The position numbers were made by a program, and so were the translations under genes. Source: a bacterium (lineage in GTDB: Bacteria > Zhuqueibacterota > Zhuqueibacteria > Zhuqueibacterales > Zhuqueibacteraceae). Taken from it: 64,000 nt of DNA. Location of the stretch: the NCBI GenBank assembly GCA_023150945.1, contig JAKLJX010000003.1:161066-225065 (forward strand). Direction: 5' to 3'. The notes beneath the pieces are model-generated. The model was given only the letters and a program-made list of their open reading frames with translations, was not told the DNA's origin and did no database searches. Shown piece after piece: positions 45,887 to 55,155 of the stretch; position 1 is the stretch's first letter, and every line of letters begins with the position of its first letter.

Positions 45887-46729
45887 ATGACCATGACCAC
45901 ACGGAAGCGATTTCTGTGCCTGCTGTGTTGCGGCCTGCAGGCTTGCGCTGCTTCCCGCGAGCTGGCGCCGTCCGCAACCAGCATTCGCATCAAAGGCTCG
46001 GACACCATGATCACGCTGGTGCAGCGCTGGGCGGAAGAGTTCATGCAGCGCCATCCCAGTTTCGCGGTTTACGTGGAGGGCGGCGGCACGGCAGCGGGCA
46101 TCGCCGCCTTAATCAAGGGGGAAGTGGAAATCAGCGCCGCCTCGCGGCCGCTGCGCGCAGTGGAAGCGCGGCAGCTCGCGGTGCGACATCACAATGTCGG
46201 CGTGGCTTCGCTGGTGGCCAAGGATGGTCTGAGCATTTATTTGCATCCCGGCAATCCCGTGCGCAATCTCGGTCTGGCGCAGGTGCGGGACATCTACCTG
46301 GGCAAGATCAAATCCTGGCGTGAGGTGGGCGGCCGGGATGAGCCGATCGTGGCGTTGAGCCGATCGCCCAACTCCGGCACCTATCTTTATTTTCAAGAAC
46401 ACGTCTTGGACGGCCAGGCCTACGGCAGCCACGTGATCAGTCTGCCCACCACCGCTGCCATCGTGGCGGCGGTGGAGAAAGATTCGACTGCGCTCGGCTA
46501 TGGCGGAATCGCCTACGGCCGGCAGCTCGTGCACTGCAGCATCGAGGGCGTCAGCCCGACGGTGGCAGCGGTGCGCCGGGACCTTTATCCGATCACGCGC
46601 TATCTCTATCTCTACACCGCTGAAAAACCGCGAGGCGCCGCCAAGCTTTTCATCGATTGGGTGCTGAGCAAGGAGGGGCAGAGGCTGGTGAAGGAGGTGG
46701 ATTATGTGCCGTTGTTCGAGGTGCCGTGA
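45887..46729 (+). CDS. Phosphate-type (PstS-like) substrate-binding lipoprotein
   Basis: The 280-residue PBP-like protein has the lipobox 'LQACAAS' (Cys20). 'IRIKGSDTMITLVQRWAEEF' and 'VEGGGTAAGIAALIKGEVEI' begin the binding lobe, and 'SRSPNSGTYLYFQEHVL' is the phosphate-site Ser-Gly-Thr block. Ligand could be phosphate or another oxyanion. No pstCAB genes follow, so it is an orphan binding protein, possibly a sensor. It is close behind the M28 peptidase. Confidence 0.88.
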   Translation: MTMTTRKRFLCLLCCGLQACAASRELAPSATSIRIKGSDTMITLVQRWAEEFMQRHPSFAVYVEGGGTAAGIAALIKGEVEISAASRPLRAVEARQLAVRHHNVGVASLVAKDGLSIYLHPGNPVRNLGLAQVRDIYLGKIKSWREVGGRDEPIVALSRSPNSGTYLYFQEHVLDGQAYGSHVISLPTTAAIVAAVEKDSTALGYGGIAYGRQLVHCSIEGVSPTVAAVRRDLYPITRYLYLYTAEKPRGAAKLFIDWVLSKEGQRLVKEVDYVPLFEVP

Positions 46730-47019
46730 GATTTCTTCCAAGATCGCAACGCCATATCTGATTCCTCTTCCTCCGGCAAGTTTCGCAAGATTGAAAATAC
46801 TCCCGCGAATTTTCCCACAGGTGAAGAACAGCCGCTTCCCCGGCCAATTCACGTTTTACTTAACCTTTTGAAAAACCGTCGGCGCCCTCTTCACTCATGC
46901 CAGATCTCTATCTGGCACGCGAATTGTCCCGATTCGAGCGAGCACGAGGTGCTTTTTTTGGGGATGAATCCATGAGTAGTTGTTCATATAAGCAAACAAG
47001 CATAGCGAGGTGAATGGCA

Positions 47020-47271
47020 ATGAGGATTCAAGTATTCGGGCCGGGTTGCACCAACTGCAAAACCCTCGAACAGCGCGCGCGGCGCGCGGCTGAAGAAGTC
47101 GGTGTGGCGGCGGAGTTCGAAAAAGTCACAGAGATCGAGGCAATGATCGCAGCCGGCATCGTGCGCACGCCCGGTCTGGCGATTGACGGTGAGCTGATGA
47201 GCCAGGGCCGCGTCAACACCGTCGAGGAAATCAAGAATATGCTGCGGAAGTTCACCGCAGCCGGGAGTTGA
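47020..47271 (+). CDS. Thioredoxin-like small redox protein (redox-active disulfide protein 2 type)
   Basis: The product has 83 residues from ATG 47020; ATG 47014 is also possible but leaves only 3 bases after the AGGTG site. 'MRIQVFGPGCTNCKTLEQRA' has the Cys-x-x-Cys, and 'GIVRTPGLAIDGELMSQGRV' the cis-Pro, as in the TM0995/MTH895 family. It begins a same-strand locus, 4 bases before the permease. Members occur beside COG0701 permeases and ArsR regulators and are thought to support metal or arsenic handling. Confidence 0.88.
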   Translation: MRIQVFGPGCTNCKTLEQRARRAAEEVGVAAEFEKVTEIEAMIAAGIVRTPGLAIDGELMSQGRVNTVEEIKNMLRKFTAAGS

Positions 47272-47275
47272 AGAG

Positions 47276-48460
47276 ATGGCCACCTATCTTCAAGCCCTGC
47301 AGTTGCGCTGGCAGAGCTGGCTGCGCGCAGAGCCGGAAACACGGGAGGAGTGGAAGAAGTTTGTCTGGCTCCTCACTGCGTTCCTGGCTTTCTATCTCCT
47401 GCCCCTCACCTCGGCAGATGCGACCCGCGCGCTGGCTGGTGGCTTGGCGTTGCTGCAAGAGTATGCGCGCCGGCACGTGCTCACCTGTTTGGTGCCGGCT
47501 TTCTTCATCGCGGGCGGCATTGCGGTCTTTGTGAAAAAAGACTCGATTCTGCAACTGCTCGGCCCGGCGGCGAAGAAGTATATCGCCTATCCGGTGGCCT
47601 CGATTTCCGGCGGATTGCTGGCGGTATGCTCCTGTACGATTCTTCCTCTCTTTGCCGGCATCTACAAACGCGGCGCCGGCATCGGCCCGGCCGTGGCGTT
47701 TCTTTTCACCGGCCCGGCCATTAATGTGACCGCGATCATTCTCACCGCCTCCGTCATCGGCGTTGATTTCGCCATCGGGCGCTTGCTCTTCGCCATGACC
47801 ATTGCCATCGTTGCGGGAATCGTCATGACACTCGTTTTCCGTGATCACGATCGCAAAAACAGCGGGGCTTTCACGACTGGCATGGGTGACGAGGCGCCGT
47901 ATTCCAATCTTGCCATCGCAGCGTTTTTCATTTTGCAATTGGCCATTCTCGTAGTTTTTGGCCTCGGCATCGCCAAAGGAGTGAAATATGCGATTGCGGG
48001 TCTCGCGCTCCTTTCGCTGTTGTGGCTCGTCTTCAAACATTTTGCCGCCGAACACAATCGCCGCTGGATGGCCGAGACCTGGGATCTTTCCAAGCAGATC
48101 ATGCCGTATCTGTTCGGCGGCATCTTTCTCGCCGGCGCCATCGGTGAGATTCTGCCGCAACGCTGGGTGACGGCCACGGTCGGCGGCAACTCGCTCGCCG
48201 CCAACGCCATTGCCTCGATTTCCGGCGCGCTGATGTATTTCGCCACGTTGACGGAAGTGCCGATCATCCAAAAGCTCATGCAGCTCGGCATGGGCCGCGG
48301 CCCGGCGATGACGCTGTTTCTCACCGGCAATGCGCTCAGCATTCCCAGCATGATGGTGCTGTTCAAGCTCATGGGCGCGAAACCGGCGATGACCTACATT
48401 CTCACGGTGGTCGTGCTGTCGATTGCCGCCGGGCTGCTGTGGGGAAATTTTTCTCTCTAA
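47276..48460 (+). CDS. COG0701 permease (ArsP/DUF318 family), metal(loid) or organoarsenical efflux
   Basis: The 394-residue protein has eight or more hydrophobic helices. The family hallmarks are 'ISGGLLAVCSCTILPLFAGI' and 'GAGIGPAVAFLFTGPAINVT', repeated in degenerate form in the second half as 'SLAANAIASISGALMYFATL' and 'GRGPAMTLFLTGNALSIPS'. The Cys-Ser-Cys in helix is the likely ligand site. ArsP exports trivalent organoarsenicals; other members handle Cu/Zn. Neighbours (thioredoxin-like protein, ArsR) support metal(loid) efflux. Exact substrate unknown. Confidence 0.88.
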   Translation: MATYLQALQLRWQSWLRAEPETREEWKKFVWLLTAFLAFYLLPLTSADATRALAGGLALLQEYARRHVLTCLVPAFFIAGGIAVFVKKDSILQLLGPAAKKYIAYPVASISGGLLAVCSCTILPLFAGIYKRGAGIGPAVAFLFTGPAINVTAIILTASVIGVDFAIGRLLFAMTIAIVAGIVMTLVFRDHDRKNSGAFTTGMGDEAPYSNLAIAAFFILQLAILVVFGLGIAKGVKYAIAGLALLSLLWLVFKHFAAEHNRRWMAETWDLSKQIMPYLFGGIFLAGAIGEILPQRWVTATVGGNSLAANAIASISGALMYFATLTEVPIIQKLMQLGMGRGPAMTLFLTGNALSIPSMMVLFKLMGAKPAMTYILTVVVLSIAAGLLWGNFSL

Positions 48461-48477
48461 AAATGACGTAGCCCTCG

Positions 48478-48529
48478 CCCCTTGTGGGCGATTGTCATAT
48501 AACAGTCTTTGACAACGATCCACAAGGGG
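48478..48529. promoter_or_regulatory. Nested inverted repeat between permease and arsR
   Basis: The outer arms CCCCTTGTGG (48478-48487) and CCACAAGGGG (48520-48529) are perfect, as are the inner arms TTGTCA (48492-48497) and TGACAA (48510-48515). A consensus -35 TTGACA sits at 48509-48514. It may be the operator/promoter of arsR, the terminator of the permease, or both; there is no T-tract after it. Confidence 0.5.
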
Positions 48530-48557
48530 TCGGGAATACAGATAATGGAGTGTAGCC

Positions 48558-48875
48558 ATGTCCAAGACCGCTTATGATTTCAAAGCCGCCGTTTTCAAAG
48601 CGCTGGCGCATCCCAATCGCCTGCGCATTCTCGCGGCTTTGCGCGCTGGGGAGAAATGCAATTGCGAGCTCGGCCCGCTGCTCGAACTCGAGCAATCCAA
48701 TCTCTCCCGGCACTTGCTGACTTTGGCAGAGGCGGGATTGGTTTCGGCGCGCAGAGAGGGCGTGCGCCTGATCTATCGGGTTACGGATCCAAGCGTGTTC
48801 GCGCTGATCGATCGCGCGGGTGTGATGATCAAAAAGGCGTTTGCCCAGCGCGCCGAGTTGTTGGAGATCTTGTGA
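48558..48875 (+). CDS. ArsR/SmtB family metal(loid)-responsive repressor
   Basis: The 105-residue winged helix has 'VFKALAHPNRLRILAALRAG', the metal-site-like 'EKCNCELGPLLELEQSN' (Cys-Asn-Cys in place of the ELCVCDL site) and the recognition helix 'QSNLSRHLLTLAEAGLV'. Such repressors leave DNA on binding As(III), Sb(III) or another metal. It lies 97 bases after the permease, with a nested palindrome between them, and is the third gene of this locus. Confidence 0.9.
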   Translation: MSKTAYDFKAAVFKALAHPNRLRILAALRAGEKCNCELGPLLELEQSNLSRHLLTLAEAGLVSARREGVRLIYRVTDPSVFALIDRAGVMIKKAFAQRAELLEIL

Positions 48876-49009
48876 GAATTTTCCACGAGGGAATTCGCTG
48901 GTATTCCACTATCGACGCCGAGAAGGATCTTCTTAATATTGAGCGCATGGTAAAACAATTGGGGCAAAACAATTGAACTTAGCTACGCTCAGCGAATTAA
49001 GAGTGATTC

Positions 49010-49210
49010 ATGACTGATTTCGTACAGCAACTAAGCGTTTGGCAGGAAGGCTCGCCGACGATGTCAGGGGGGTGGAAATATCGCATTACCGGTGTTGCAA
49101 TCGTGACGGGATTGCAATTGCTCGGTCTGTTTCAGATTTCCATGCTGAATTTTGCCGCGTTTGGACGAGAATTTGAAGAACATGTGTTGAATCAGTCCGA
49201 TAAAAATTGA
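49010..49210 (+). CDS. Possible small membrane protein
   Basis: The 66-residue frame contains one hydrophobic helix ('ITGVAIVTGLQLLGLFQISM') flanked by polar ends. It has an ATG but only a weak ribosome site (AAGAG). It lies at the AT-rich edge of the helicase island and runs convergent to the Hsp70-like gene, with its stop directly abutting the end of that gene. It could be a small toxin-like peptide or chance. Confidence 0.3.
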   Translation: MTDFVQQLSVWQEGSPTMSGGWKYRITGVAIVTGLQLLGLFQISMLNFAAFGREFEEHVLNQSDKN

Positions 49211-50587
49211 TCAAACCAAGTCTTTGCTGACGTATTCTATGTGGGCGTATTTGGGCGTGGGATCGATGCTAACATTGCTGATGCTGCCAGGAGGTCGAAT
49301 TTCACCGATGTCATAATATGGATAACTAAGACCATAGGCAACGGCGAAGCGATCGTAAAGTTGCTCATCCAGAGAATCAGCGACAAGATTGGCGGGTTTG
49401 GGAAGATCGATTATTTTGAGACCGCGCGTGGCCATTGAGGTTTGCCAGCATTCATGCAAATCATCCAACACCCGACGATAAATCGACAGCGATTTTCCCC
49501 CGCCGCAAAAGAAAATCGGCAACCCCGTTTTCCATCTTTCAGAGTTCGGATCGCGGTTCTTTTTCAATGATTTTAAAGTGCGATGGACGAGGGCCCGGCA
49601 GCGCGTATAAAACTCTTCAAGAATATCCTTCTCGGCATCAGTACCAAAATCAGCCAGGCGCGGAAAGTATTCCGGAAGCGAAGCCATAATGGGCATGGCG
49701 AGATCCTGCCGGCCGGCGAGATGGCTGAACCAGCGCGTGACATGTTCTTTGATGCGCTGAACACGATCCAGATGGCAATGATAAGCGCCCAAATGATCCA
49801 AATCGGAAGTCAAAAATGAATAACGATCTTCCCCCTCTTTGTTGTGCAATATGAATCCGGAGATATCAATCGTGCCGGCGCCGATATCAATGAGAACATG
49901 CAAGCCATTTTCCCGCAGATTGGATTTGGCATATCCCAACACTTCCGCGACAATCTCCGGCATCACATTGATGGCATCGGATTCGATGTCGATCCTGTTG
50001 TTTGGTTTCCACCTACCCTCGAAATACTGCCAGATTCTCGCCAGCGATACAGATTCTGTTCCGAGAGAAAAGCGCCAGGCATCCGCGGCTATGCATTTGA
50101 ACAATTCCCGCCGGTCGTGATCGTCATAGCCGGGTGAGGGAATGCCGATATTCAGATGCCAGCGTATGCGGAAATTACCGTAGATCTTGCTTTGCGTGGT
50201 GAGAAACCATTGCCGCGCGTGTCGAAGCACCAGAGCAATGTAGGCGATCGCCAACGTCCGCGGTGTTATGGCAAAATCAGACAACGATTCGCCTATATCC
50301 GGATTTTGCAACAGCCTCAGTTTGATCCCGGAGGTGCAAAGTGAATTCAGGTCGGTTGCAAGCGAACAGTTGCCCTGCCTATCATAGTAGAGTTTCGTCG
50401 GCAGCAGATGGGAGTTGATTGGATGGCCCAGATCACCGAAGGGCACCAGCATGGCACGGCGATCGGCAAAATAGGGACTTTGCAAAACCACTTTGCTGCA
50501 GGAGGTGCCAAAATCAATCCCGATCACGACATCACAGATTTCAGCATGGTTGGTGTTTTGAAACTGAGTGGCATTCGCTGGAGGCAT
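49211..50587 (-). CDS. Stand-alone actin/Hsp70-fold ATPase, partner of a SNF2 helicase
   Basis: The product has 458 residues from ATG 50587; TTG 50599 would add 4. The nucleotide-binding blocks of the actin/Hsp70 superfamily are all seen: phosphate-1 'VVIGIDFGTSCSKVV' (about 20-35), phosphate-2 'VLIDIGAGTIDISGF' (about 232-246) and adenosine 'IFFCGGGKSLSIYRR' (about 358-372). There is no Hsp70 substrate-binding domain, so it is not a DnaK chaperone. It starts 19 bases after the SNF2 gene, with GGGG as a possible ribosome site, so the two are one operon. The region is AT-richer than the rest of the window, which suggests transfer. Its role is unknown; an ATP-driven switch for the helicase is inference. 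Confidence 0.8.
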   Translation of the reverse strand: MPPANATQFQNTNHAEICDVVIGIDFGTSCSKVVLQSPYFADRRAMLVPFGDLGHPINSHLLPTKLYYDRQGNCSLATDLNSLCTSGIKLRLLQNPDIGESLSDFAITPRTLAIAYIALVLRHARQWFLTTQSKIYGNFRIRWHLNIGIPSPGYDDHDRRELFKCIAADAWRFSLGTESVSLARIWQYFEGRWKPNNRIDIESDAINVMPEIVAEVLGYAKSNLRENGLHVLIDIGAGTIDISGFILHNKEGEDRYSFLTSDLDHLGAYHCHLDRVQRIKEHVTRWFSHLAGRQDLAMPIMASLPEYFPRLADFGTDAEKDILEEFYTRCRALVHRTLKSLKKNRDPNSERWKTGLPIFFCGGGKSLSIYRRVLDDLHECWQTSMATRGLKIIDLPKPANLVADSLDEQLYDRFAVAYGLSYPYYDIGEIRPPGSISNVSIDPTPKYAHIEYVSKDLV

Positions 50588-50606
50588 CGTGGTCCCCAAT
50601 TTTTAA

Positions 50607-53600
50607 TTACTCGACTTTGACGATTCCCGTACAGATCAATTCCTTGCTGTGAAAGATTTCGCGACGCTGGCGGATTTCAATCATCTTTCGTTCCACTCGA
50701 TTTCTCAACTTGATCATTTTGCCTTCCGTCGCTTTGGCGAGAGAGGCTCTCCCCAATCTTGTGTGCTTTTCGAGAACGTCATTCAGTTTTGCCAGTTGAT
50801 TTTTCAGGTGCCGATCCAGGGTTTTTTCCTGAATATCAGCACGATCGGCGTTTTTGTTTTGCATTTCCGTGACATACGCCTCATACAATCGGTCCGAATG
50901 AGGAAGACAATAGTTCCACGCATAGTCAGCCGCCAAATCGGGGGAGATCATGTATCGCGCCTCCAGCCAGTTGTTGCCATGGAGCGCCGCGGTCAAGACC
51001 AGTTTTTCGGCGGTTTGGTCGGGCAAGAGCCGAGCCGGAGTTTCCATGGGCAAAGCAGCAAAATGGAGCTGTTCGATCTCCTGCAAACCACGAACGCGCC
51101 ATTTTTGCACTGTAAAGGTATAAGCACCCCCGGTAAAATCAGCAGGCAAATAGCTAGCATTGAGCCTGACGCTCACAGCGGGATAACTGTATTCTTCATT
51201 CTTTTCAATGGTGTGGCTGACAAACCGGACAAGTGGATGAACCTGATTGATGATTTCTGCCGGAATGAGGCGGGATACCACCAACTTGTTTTCGAAACGG
51301 CATCGAATGGGAGCCGGATCATTTCGGATGAGTACGGTTGAATCCGGATATCTCGTTTCCTTCAGGAATTGCTCCAAATCATGCTTGGCCGGGTTGGTCA
51401 ATTGAATTTCATATTCCAGCTCATCTTCTTTCAACTGCTTGAACCGGCAGCCCGGGTAGCGCAATCCGAAGAAATCGGTGATGTAAATCTGAATATCTTT
51501 GGCGTTGATCCAGCGATTCAAGTCTCTGGCAGCATTGATTTGGTGCAGAATGTAATCGCCGTAGGCGACCAGTTGTGAGGCATTCTCCTCCAGTTCTCTT
51601 TCCATCCTTTGCTTGTTCTCGAGCGCGAGAGCAGCTTGATCGATGCGCGCATTTTCCTGCTCCGGAGTGAACTGCCGGCTCAACAGTTCATAAGTCAGTT
51701 TTTCGATCTCCTCACCGATCACCGGCTCCAATCCGCCCAACGCATATTCGAACACATGCAATCGTTCGAGCAATCTGGAATAGACACGTCCATCGATGGT
51801 GTCTTTGTAAAATAGATTCCAAATGAGAACTTTTTCCGCTTTTTGTCCCAATCTATCGACGCGTCCGATTCGTTGCTCGATCCTCATTGGATTCCATGGT
51901 AGGTCATAATTGACGATGATGCAGCAGAACTGCAAGTCAATGCCCTCACTGCCGACCTCGGAAGAAAGCAACACACTCGCCCCCTCTGGCCGGGCAAAAT
52001 CTTTGACGATGGCGTCTTTGTCGAATTCTTTGCCTCCCATCATCAATGTAGTCGTGATGCCAGCTTTACACAACCGCTCGTTTAGATAATCGAGCGTTGC
52101 GCGAAAGCGTGAGAAAATGATGATTTTTTCATCTGGATTCTTATCGAGTATTTTGGTGAGAACCTCCCGCAGCCGGCCAAATTTTGAATCATGCGCTTCA
52201 AGTTCATCAACTCGGCCCAAATTCCCGACTTTGCTGATGATTTCGAGCACCAGCGGCCCGACGGTAACGTCTTTTTCCGGGTCGAAATCTTCATCGGTGC
52301 TGAGGCAGGAGAGAAGCTCATTTTTTCTTTTTTGCCATTCCCGCAAGGCTGCTGGCATGGAGCTGCACATCTGCAGTTGCGGAGTAACGAGCAGGAAGCC
52401 TTCGTGGCGGTCATATTTCGCGCAGAATTCACGAACGAGATTGGTGACCTTTTCATAAAACGCAGATTCCGGCGGGGAAAGCGGAATTTTCTCAGCAAAG
52501 GGTTCGCGCAGCACGCGCCATTCCGTGACTTCTCTTTTGCGCGTACGCGTGACGGCATGGCCGAGGATGTTCATCGTATCGAGACGGTACGCCAACGCAC
52601 TTCGCCTTTCCGGATCACGAAGTTCTTCGTCCGTGGGTAACGCGGCAATCAACGCCTGCAATTGGCGATTTTCTGAGAGAAGTGGATGTGCCTTGGCTTG
52701 ATTGAGAAGCTGTAGGAATTCCTCACGGAAGAGCTTTTTCAGCAGTACCTGTTCTCGCGCGCGGGTCAGAGGCGCATTGGCGCTGAGAATGTTTTCAAAC
52801 TGCGTGGGATGGTTGAAGGTGTCTTCATCAACAAGATTCAGGAGTTGATACAAGTCGTTGCTGCGAAGATGCACCGGGGTTGCGGAGAGCAAAATGGTAT
52901 AATCTGAAACGCCACGCAAGAGCCTGCCCAACGCCGCAGTTTTGCCTTCGGGGTTGCGGAGCCAAGCGGCCTCATCAATAATGAGAACATCGATCAGCGG
53001 TTGATCGTGCGCCTGTTCGGCAAGAAAACGACAAAACTCAGATGAGTGACTTCCATCGCCACTTTCTTCACGATCCCATCCTTTTCTCGGCCTGAGGCCT
53101 TGCATGCTGGCGATGATGGCGAAGGAAGCATATTGCCCTTCCTGGCGTGCATTCGCCAACGCCTGTAAGGCTTCTGCGGCATCGAGTATCTTGGCTTCAA
53201 TGCCAAAGCGTTGCCGCAGCTCCAATCGCCATTTTTCCCGCAGCACTGCCGGACAAAGCACGAAGAGCCGTCTAAAATCATAACGCATCCGCAATTCTGT
53301 CCAAATCAGACCGGATTCGATCGTTTTGCCGAGGCCGACTTCGTCGGCGATCAGTATGCCATTGGTTGCAGAGTTCAAAAGCTTCAGGATGGGCTTGAAT
53401 TGGTAGGCGTAGAAATCCGTGTTGGTGATTTCCATGCTGTAGATGAGATTGGCCAATCGGCCGCTCAATCGTACATGGGTTATGATCCGGCGTAGATCTT
53501 TGGCCAGACTCAGCTTTCCTTGTTCGAGCAAATCAAGCGGGTTCTCACGAAACTGCGGGGGAATCTCAAGTTGATCCTCGGGGACGTATTCCACATTGTT

Positions 53601-53711
53601 CGGAAACCGAACTTGAATGAGTTTTCGGTTGGCAGAAGTTTTTATCCTACCGGTCGTAACGCCACTTCTGCCTGGGTCTGACTTAAGTCGTACCAGCGTT
53701 CCTGCTTCCAT
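50607..53711 (-). CDS. RapA-like SNF2-family helicase/translocase
   Basis: The 1034-residue superfamily 2 ATPase has an N-terminal SH3/KOW-like segment (1-52), Walker A 'IADEVGLGKTIESG' (121-134), Walker B 'VLIIDEAAWLRN' (DEAA, 246-249), 'LLSATPVHL' (275-282), and the second lobe with 'IIFSRFRATLDYL' (531-543) and 'IEQRIGRVDRLGQ' (611-623, arginine finger). The catalytic set is complete, so it should move on duplex DNA. The C-terminal 300 residues include a coiled-coil-like basic region. Relatives occur in RapA, DISARM and dpd systems, but none of their partner genes is here. AT-rich codon use differs from the neighbours. The promoter was not identified. Confidence 0.88.
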   Translation of the reverse strand: MEAGTLVRLKSDPGRSGVTTGRIKTSANRKLIQVRFPNNVEYVPEDQLEIPPQFRENPLDLLEQGKLSLAKDLRRIITHVRLSGRLANLIYSMEITNTDFYAYQFKPILKLLNSATNGILIADEVGLGKTIESGLIWTELRMRYDFRRLFVLCPAVLREKWRLELRQRFGIEAKILDAAEALQALANARQEGQYASFAIIASMQGLRPRKGWDREESGDGSHSSEFCRFLAEQAHDQPLIDVLIIDEAAWLRNPEGKTAALGRLLRGVSDYTILLSATPVHLRSNDLYQLLNLVDEDTFNHPTQFENILSANAPLTRAREQVLLKKLFREEFLQLLNQAKAHPLLSENRQLQALIAALPTDEELRDPERRSALAYRLDTMNILGHAVTRTRKREVTEWRVLREPFAEKIPLSPPESAFYEKVTNLVREFCAKYDRHEGFLLVTPQLQMCSSMPAALREWQKRKNELLSCLSTDEDFDPEKDVTVGPLVLEIISKVGNLGRVDELEAHDSKFGRLREVLTKILDKNPDEKIIIFSRFRATLDYLNERLCKAGITTTLMMGGKEFDKDAIVKDFARPEGASVLLSSEVGSEGIDLQFCCIIVNYDLPWNPMRIEQRIGRVDRLGQKAEKVLIWNLFYKDTIDGRVYSRLLERLHVFEYALGGLEPVIGEEIEKLTYELLSRQFTPEQENARIDQAALALENKQRMERELEENASQLVAYGDYILHQINAARDLNRWINAKDIQIYITDFFGLRYPGCRFKQLKEDELEYEIQLTNPAKHDLEQFLKETRYPDSTVLIRNDPAPIRCRFENKLVVSRLIPAEIINQVHPLVRFVSHTIEKNEEYSYPAVSVRLNASYLPADFTGGAYTFTVQKWRVRGLQEIEQLHFAALPMETPARLLPDQTAEKLVLTAALHGNNWLEARYMISPDLAADYAWNYCLPHSDRLYEAYVTEMQNKNADRADIQEKTLDRHLKNQLAKLNDVLEKHTRLGRASLAKATEGKMIKLRNRVERKMIEIRQRREIFHSKELICTGIVKVE

Positions 53712-54021
53712 GATTCTTGCTCATTGGAAAATTCTTACTCAGTCTGATACCAATGTTTCGTAACAAGCGGAGATTTTTGATGTTGTTGTCATAAACTGTA
53801 GAGTCAAAAAGTGGGATTTGCGTATTCAGCAATGCAGCGTGGCTATTGCGATGAATTGGATTTGTAATAGCTCGCAGTCCTTTGGAGGCAAGAATCTGGC
53901 AAGGTGGGATTTGAATTGGCGTGGTCGCGTTCTCGTGGGGCAAAGTCCCTTGGGCTTATGGCTCTTTGGATGTGCACATCGAGGGGGAGAATTGAAGGCG
54001 AGGCATGGCCGGCTTTCCGGC
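53712..54021. other. AT-rich leader of the helicase operon and island edge
   Basis: About 310 bases. Base composition shifts from AT-rich (53712-53900) back to GC-rich (beyond 53940), which marks a likely boundary of foreign DNA. A small minus frame here (53943-53683) overlaps the helicase start and has no family match. No clear -35/-10 pair was found. Confidence 0.4.
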
Positions 54022-55155
54022 CTACTCCAACAGCACCAAATCCGCGCGAATTTTGGCATACCACTGGCGCAGCGACTCCTTGCGCCGCGCGGCATTGGCA
54101 TAGGCATCCCCGCCCAGAAAACGATCGTGCGCCAGCGCCTGGGCGATTTGCGCCGCGGTCTCATCGAGCACCGCATCGAGTCGCTCGACCCGCAGAGTTG
54201 CGTCCATCAGTTCGAGCAAAATTTCGCGGTAGCGCCGGCGATACTCCGGCGCGCGCAACAGCCTCTCGCTGAACTTCGGCTCACCGAAAATCGAGCTGCG
54301 CGTCGGATGAATCTCCAGGAGATGATCGACATCCCAGGGAATGATCCGAAACGGATCTTCCGGCCGGCTCTTGTGCAGGCGATAATTGTTGATGTAACCG
54401 TCGAAGTTGTGCAGCAGCACCGACACCGCGAGATAACGCAGCCAGTTTTCCGCGTCCACCAGCGGCGCAAGGCGGGCCGGCAATTCCTGCGGCTGGCTTT
54501 CGTCGAGCACGCGAATCGTTTTTTCGAGATCGCCGAAATAGTCCTCGCGCTCGCCTTTGTTCTCGAATCCCATGCGCACGTCATAGCCCTCGGCAAAAGA
54601 GAGCAGCGCATTGGCGCGCGTGGCTTCATACAACGTGCCCAGCCGCTGGCCGCGCCGTGCAAAGAAATCTTCGTCGATCGGCTCGATCAAGAAATACAGC
54701 CCCCAATACTCGCCATTCACATAGAAGGTGACCGGCTGCACCTCCGGCGTCTGCAGGCCGGCTTGCGCAAACGCGTAGAATCCGATAATGGGATTGAAGC
54801 CGGTGGGATCACCGGATTGCGCGCTCAGGCCGTAAAAGCGATGCCCGCGAAAACGCCGTTCCTCCAGAAATTCAAACGTGACCGATTTCTTGGTGTTGTT
54901 GATCGAAGTCTGGCCGGAATACCGCACTTTGATCTGCCACCTTCGGCCCTCGAGTTGCAGCTCCGCCGGCACTTGCAGCCGCGCGTAGACATTGCTGTTG
55001 AGCGTCCCGTAGTCTTCGCTGGTCAGCCGCAATTCCACCTTCGGCAATCCCAAACCATCCGCCTCGACCGGCGTGACGATTTTGCTGCAACCCGCCAGCG
55101 CCAGCGCGAGACCGGCTGCCAACATGCGGCAGATTTTTGCAGGCCGGTTCACCAT
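54022..55155 (-). CDS. CotH-kinase family lipoprotein
   Basis: The 377-residue product has the lipobox 'LALALAGCSK' (Cys23), which suggests surface or periplasmic anchoring. CotH features: 'LQLEGRRWQIKVRYSGQT', 'KKSVTFEFLEERRFRGHRF', 'GEYWGLYFLIEPIDEDF' and the core 'NNYRLHKSRPEDPFRIIPWD' then VDHLL. In this family the Asn-Tyr and Asp-x-Asp block binds ATP/metal for protein phosphorylation in spore coats; in non-spore bacteria the target is unknown. Its start overlaps the end of the upstream porin gene by 7 bases, so they are one operon. Confidence 0.87.
   Translation of the reverse strand: MVNRPAKICRMLAAGLALALAGCSKIVTPVEADGLGLPKVELRLTSEDYGTLNSNVYARLQVPAELQLEGRRWQIKVRYSGQTSINNTKKSVTFEFLEERRFRGHRFYGLSAQSGDPTGFNPIIGFYAFAQAGLQTPEVQPVTFYVNGEYWGLYFLIEPIDEDFFARRGQRLGTLYEATRANALLSFAEGYDVRMGFENKGEREDYFGDLEKTIRVLDESQPQELPARLAPLVDAENWLRYLAVSVLLHNFDGYINNYRLHKSRPEDPFRIIPWDVDHLLEIHPTRSSIFGEPKFSERLLRAPEYRRRYREILLELMDATLRVERLDAVLDETAAQIAQALAHDRFLGGDAYANAARRKESLRQWYAKIRADLVLLE

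Noticed and set aside
49211..50587. DnaK chaperone
   Set aside because: It has only the nucleotide-binding half and no substrate-binding domain, and no dnaJ or grpE is nearby.
50607..53711. Assignment of the helicase to DISARM or a dpd cluster
   Set aside because: No drmA/B/C, methyltransferase, dpdA or dpdB-like gene lies nearby; only the Hsp70-like gene accompanies it.
53683..53943. Small minus-strand frame in front of the helicase
   Set aside because: It overlaps the helicase start by 29 bases and has no family similarity; more likely leader sequence.
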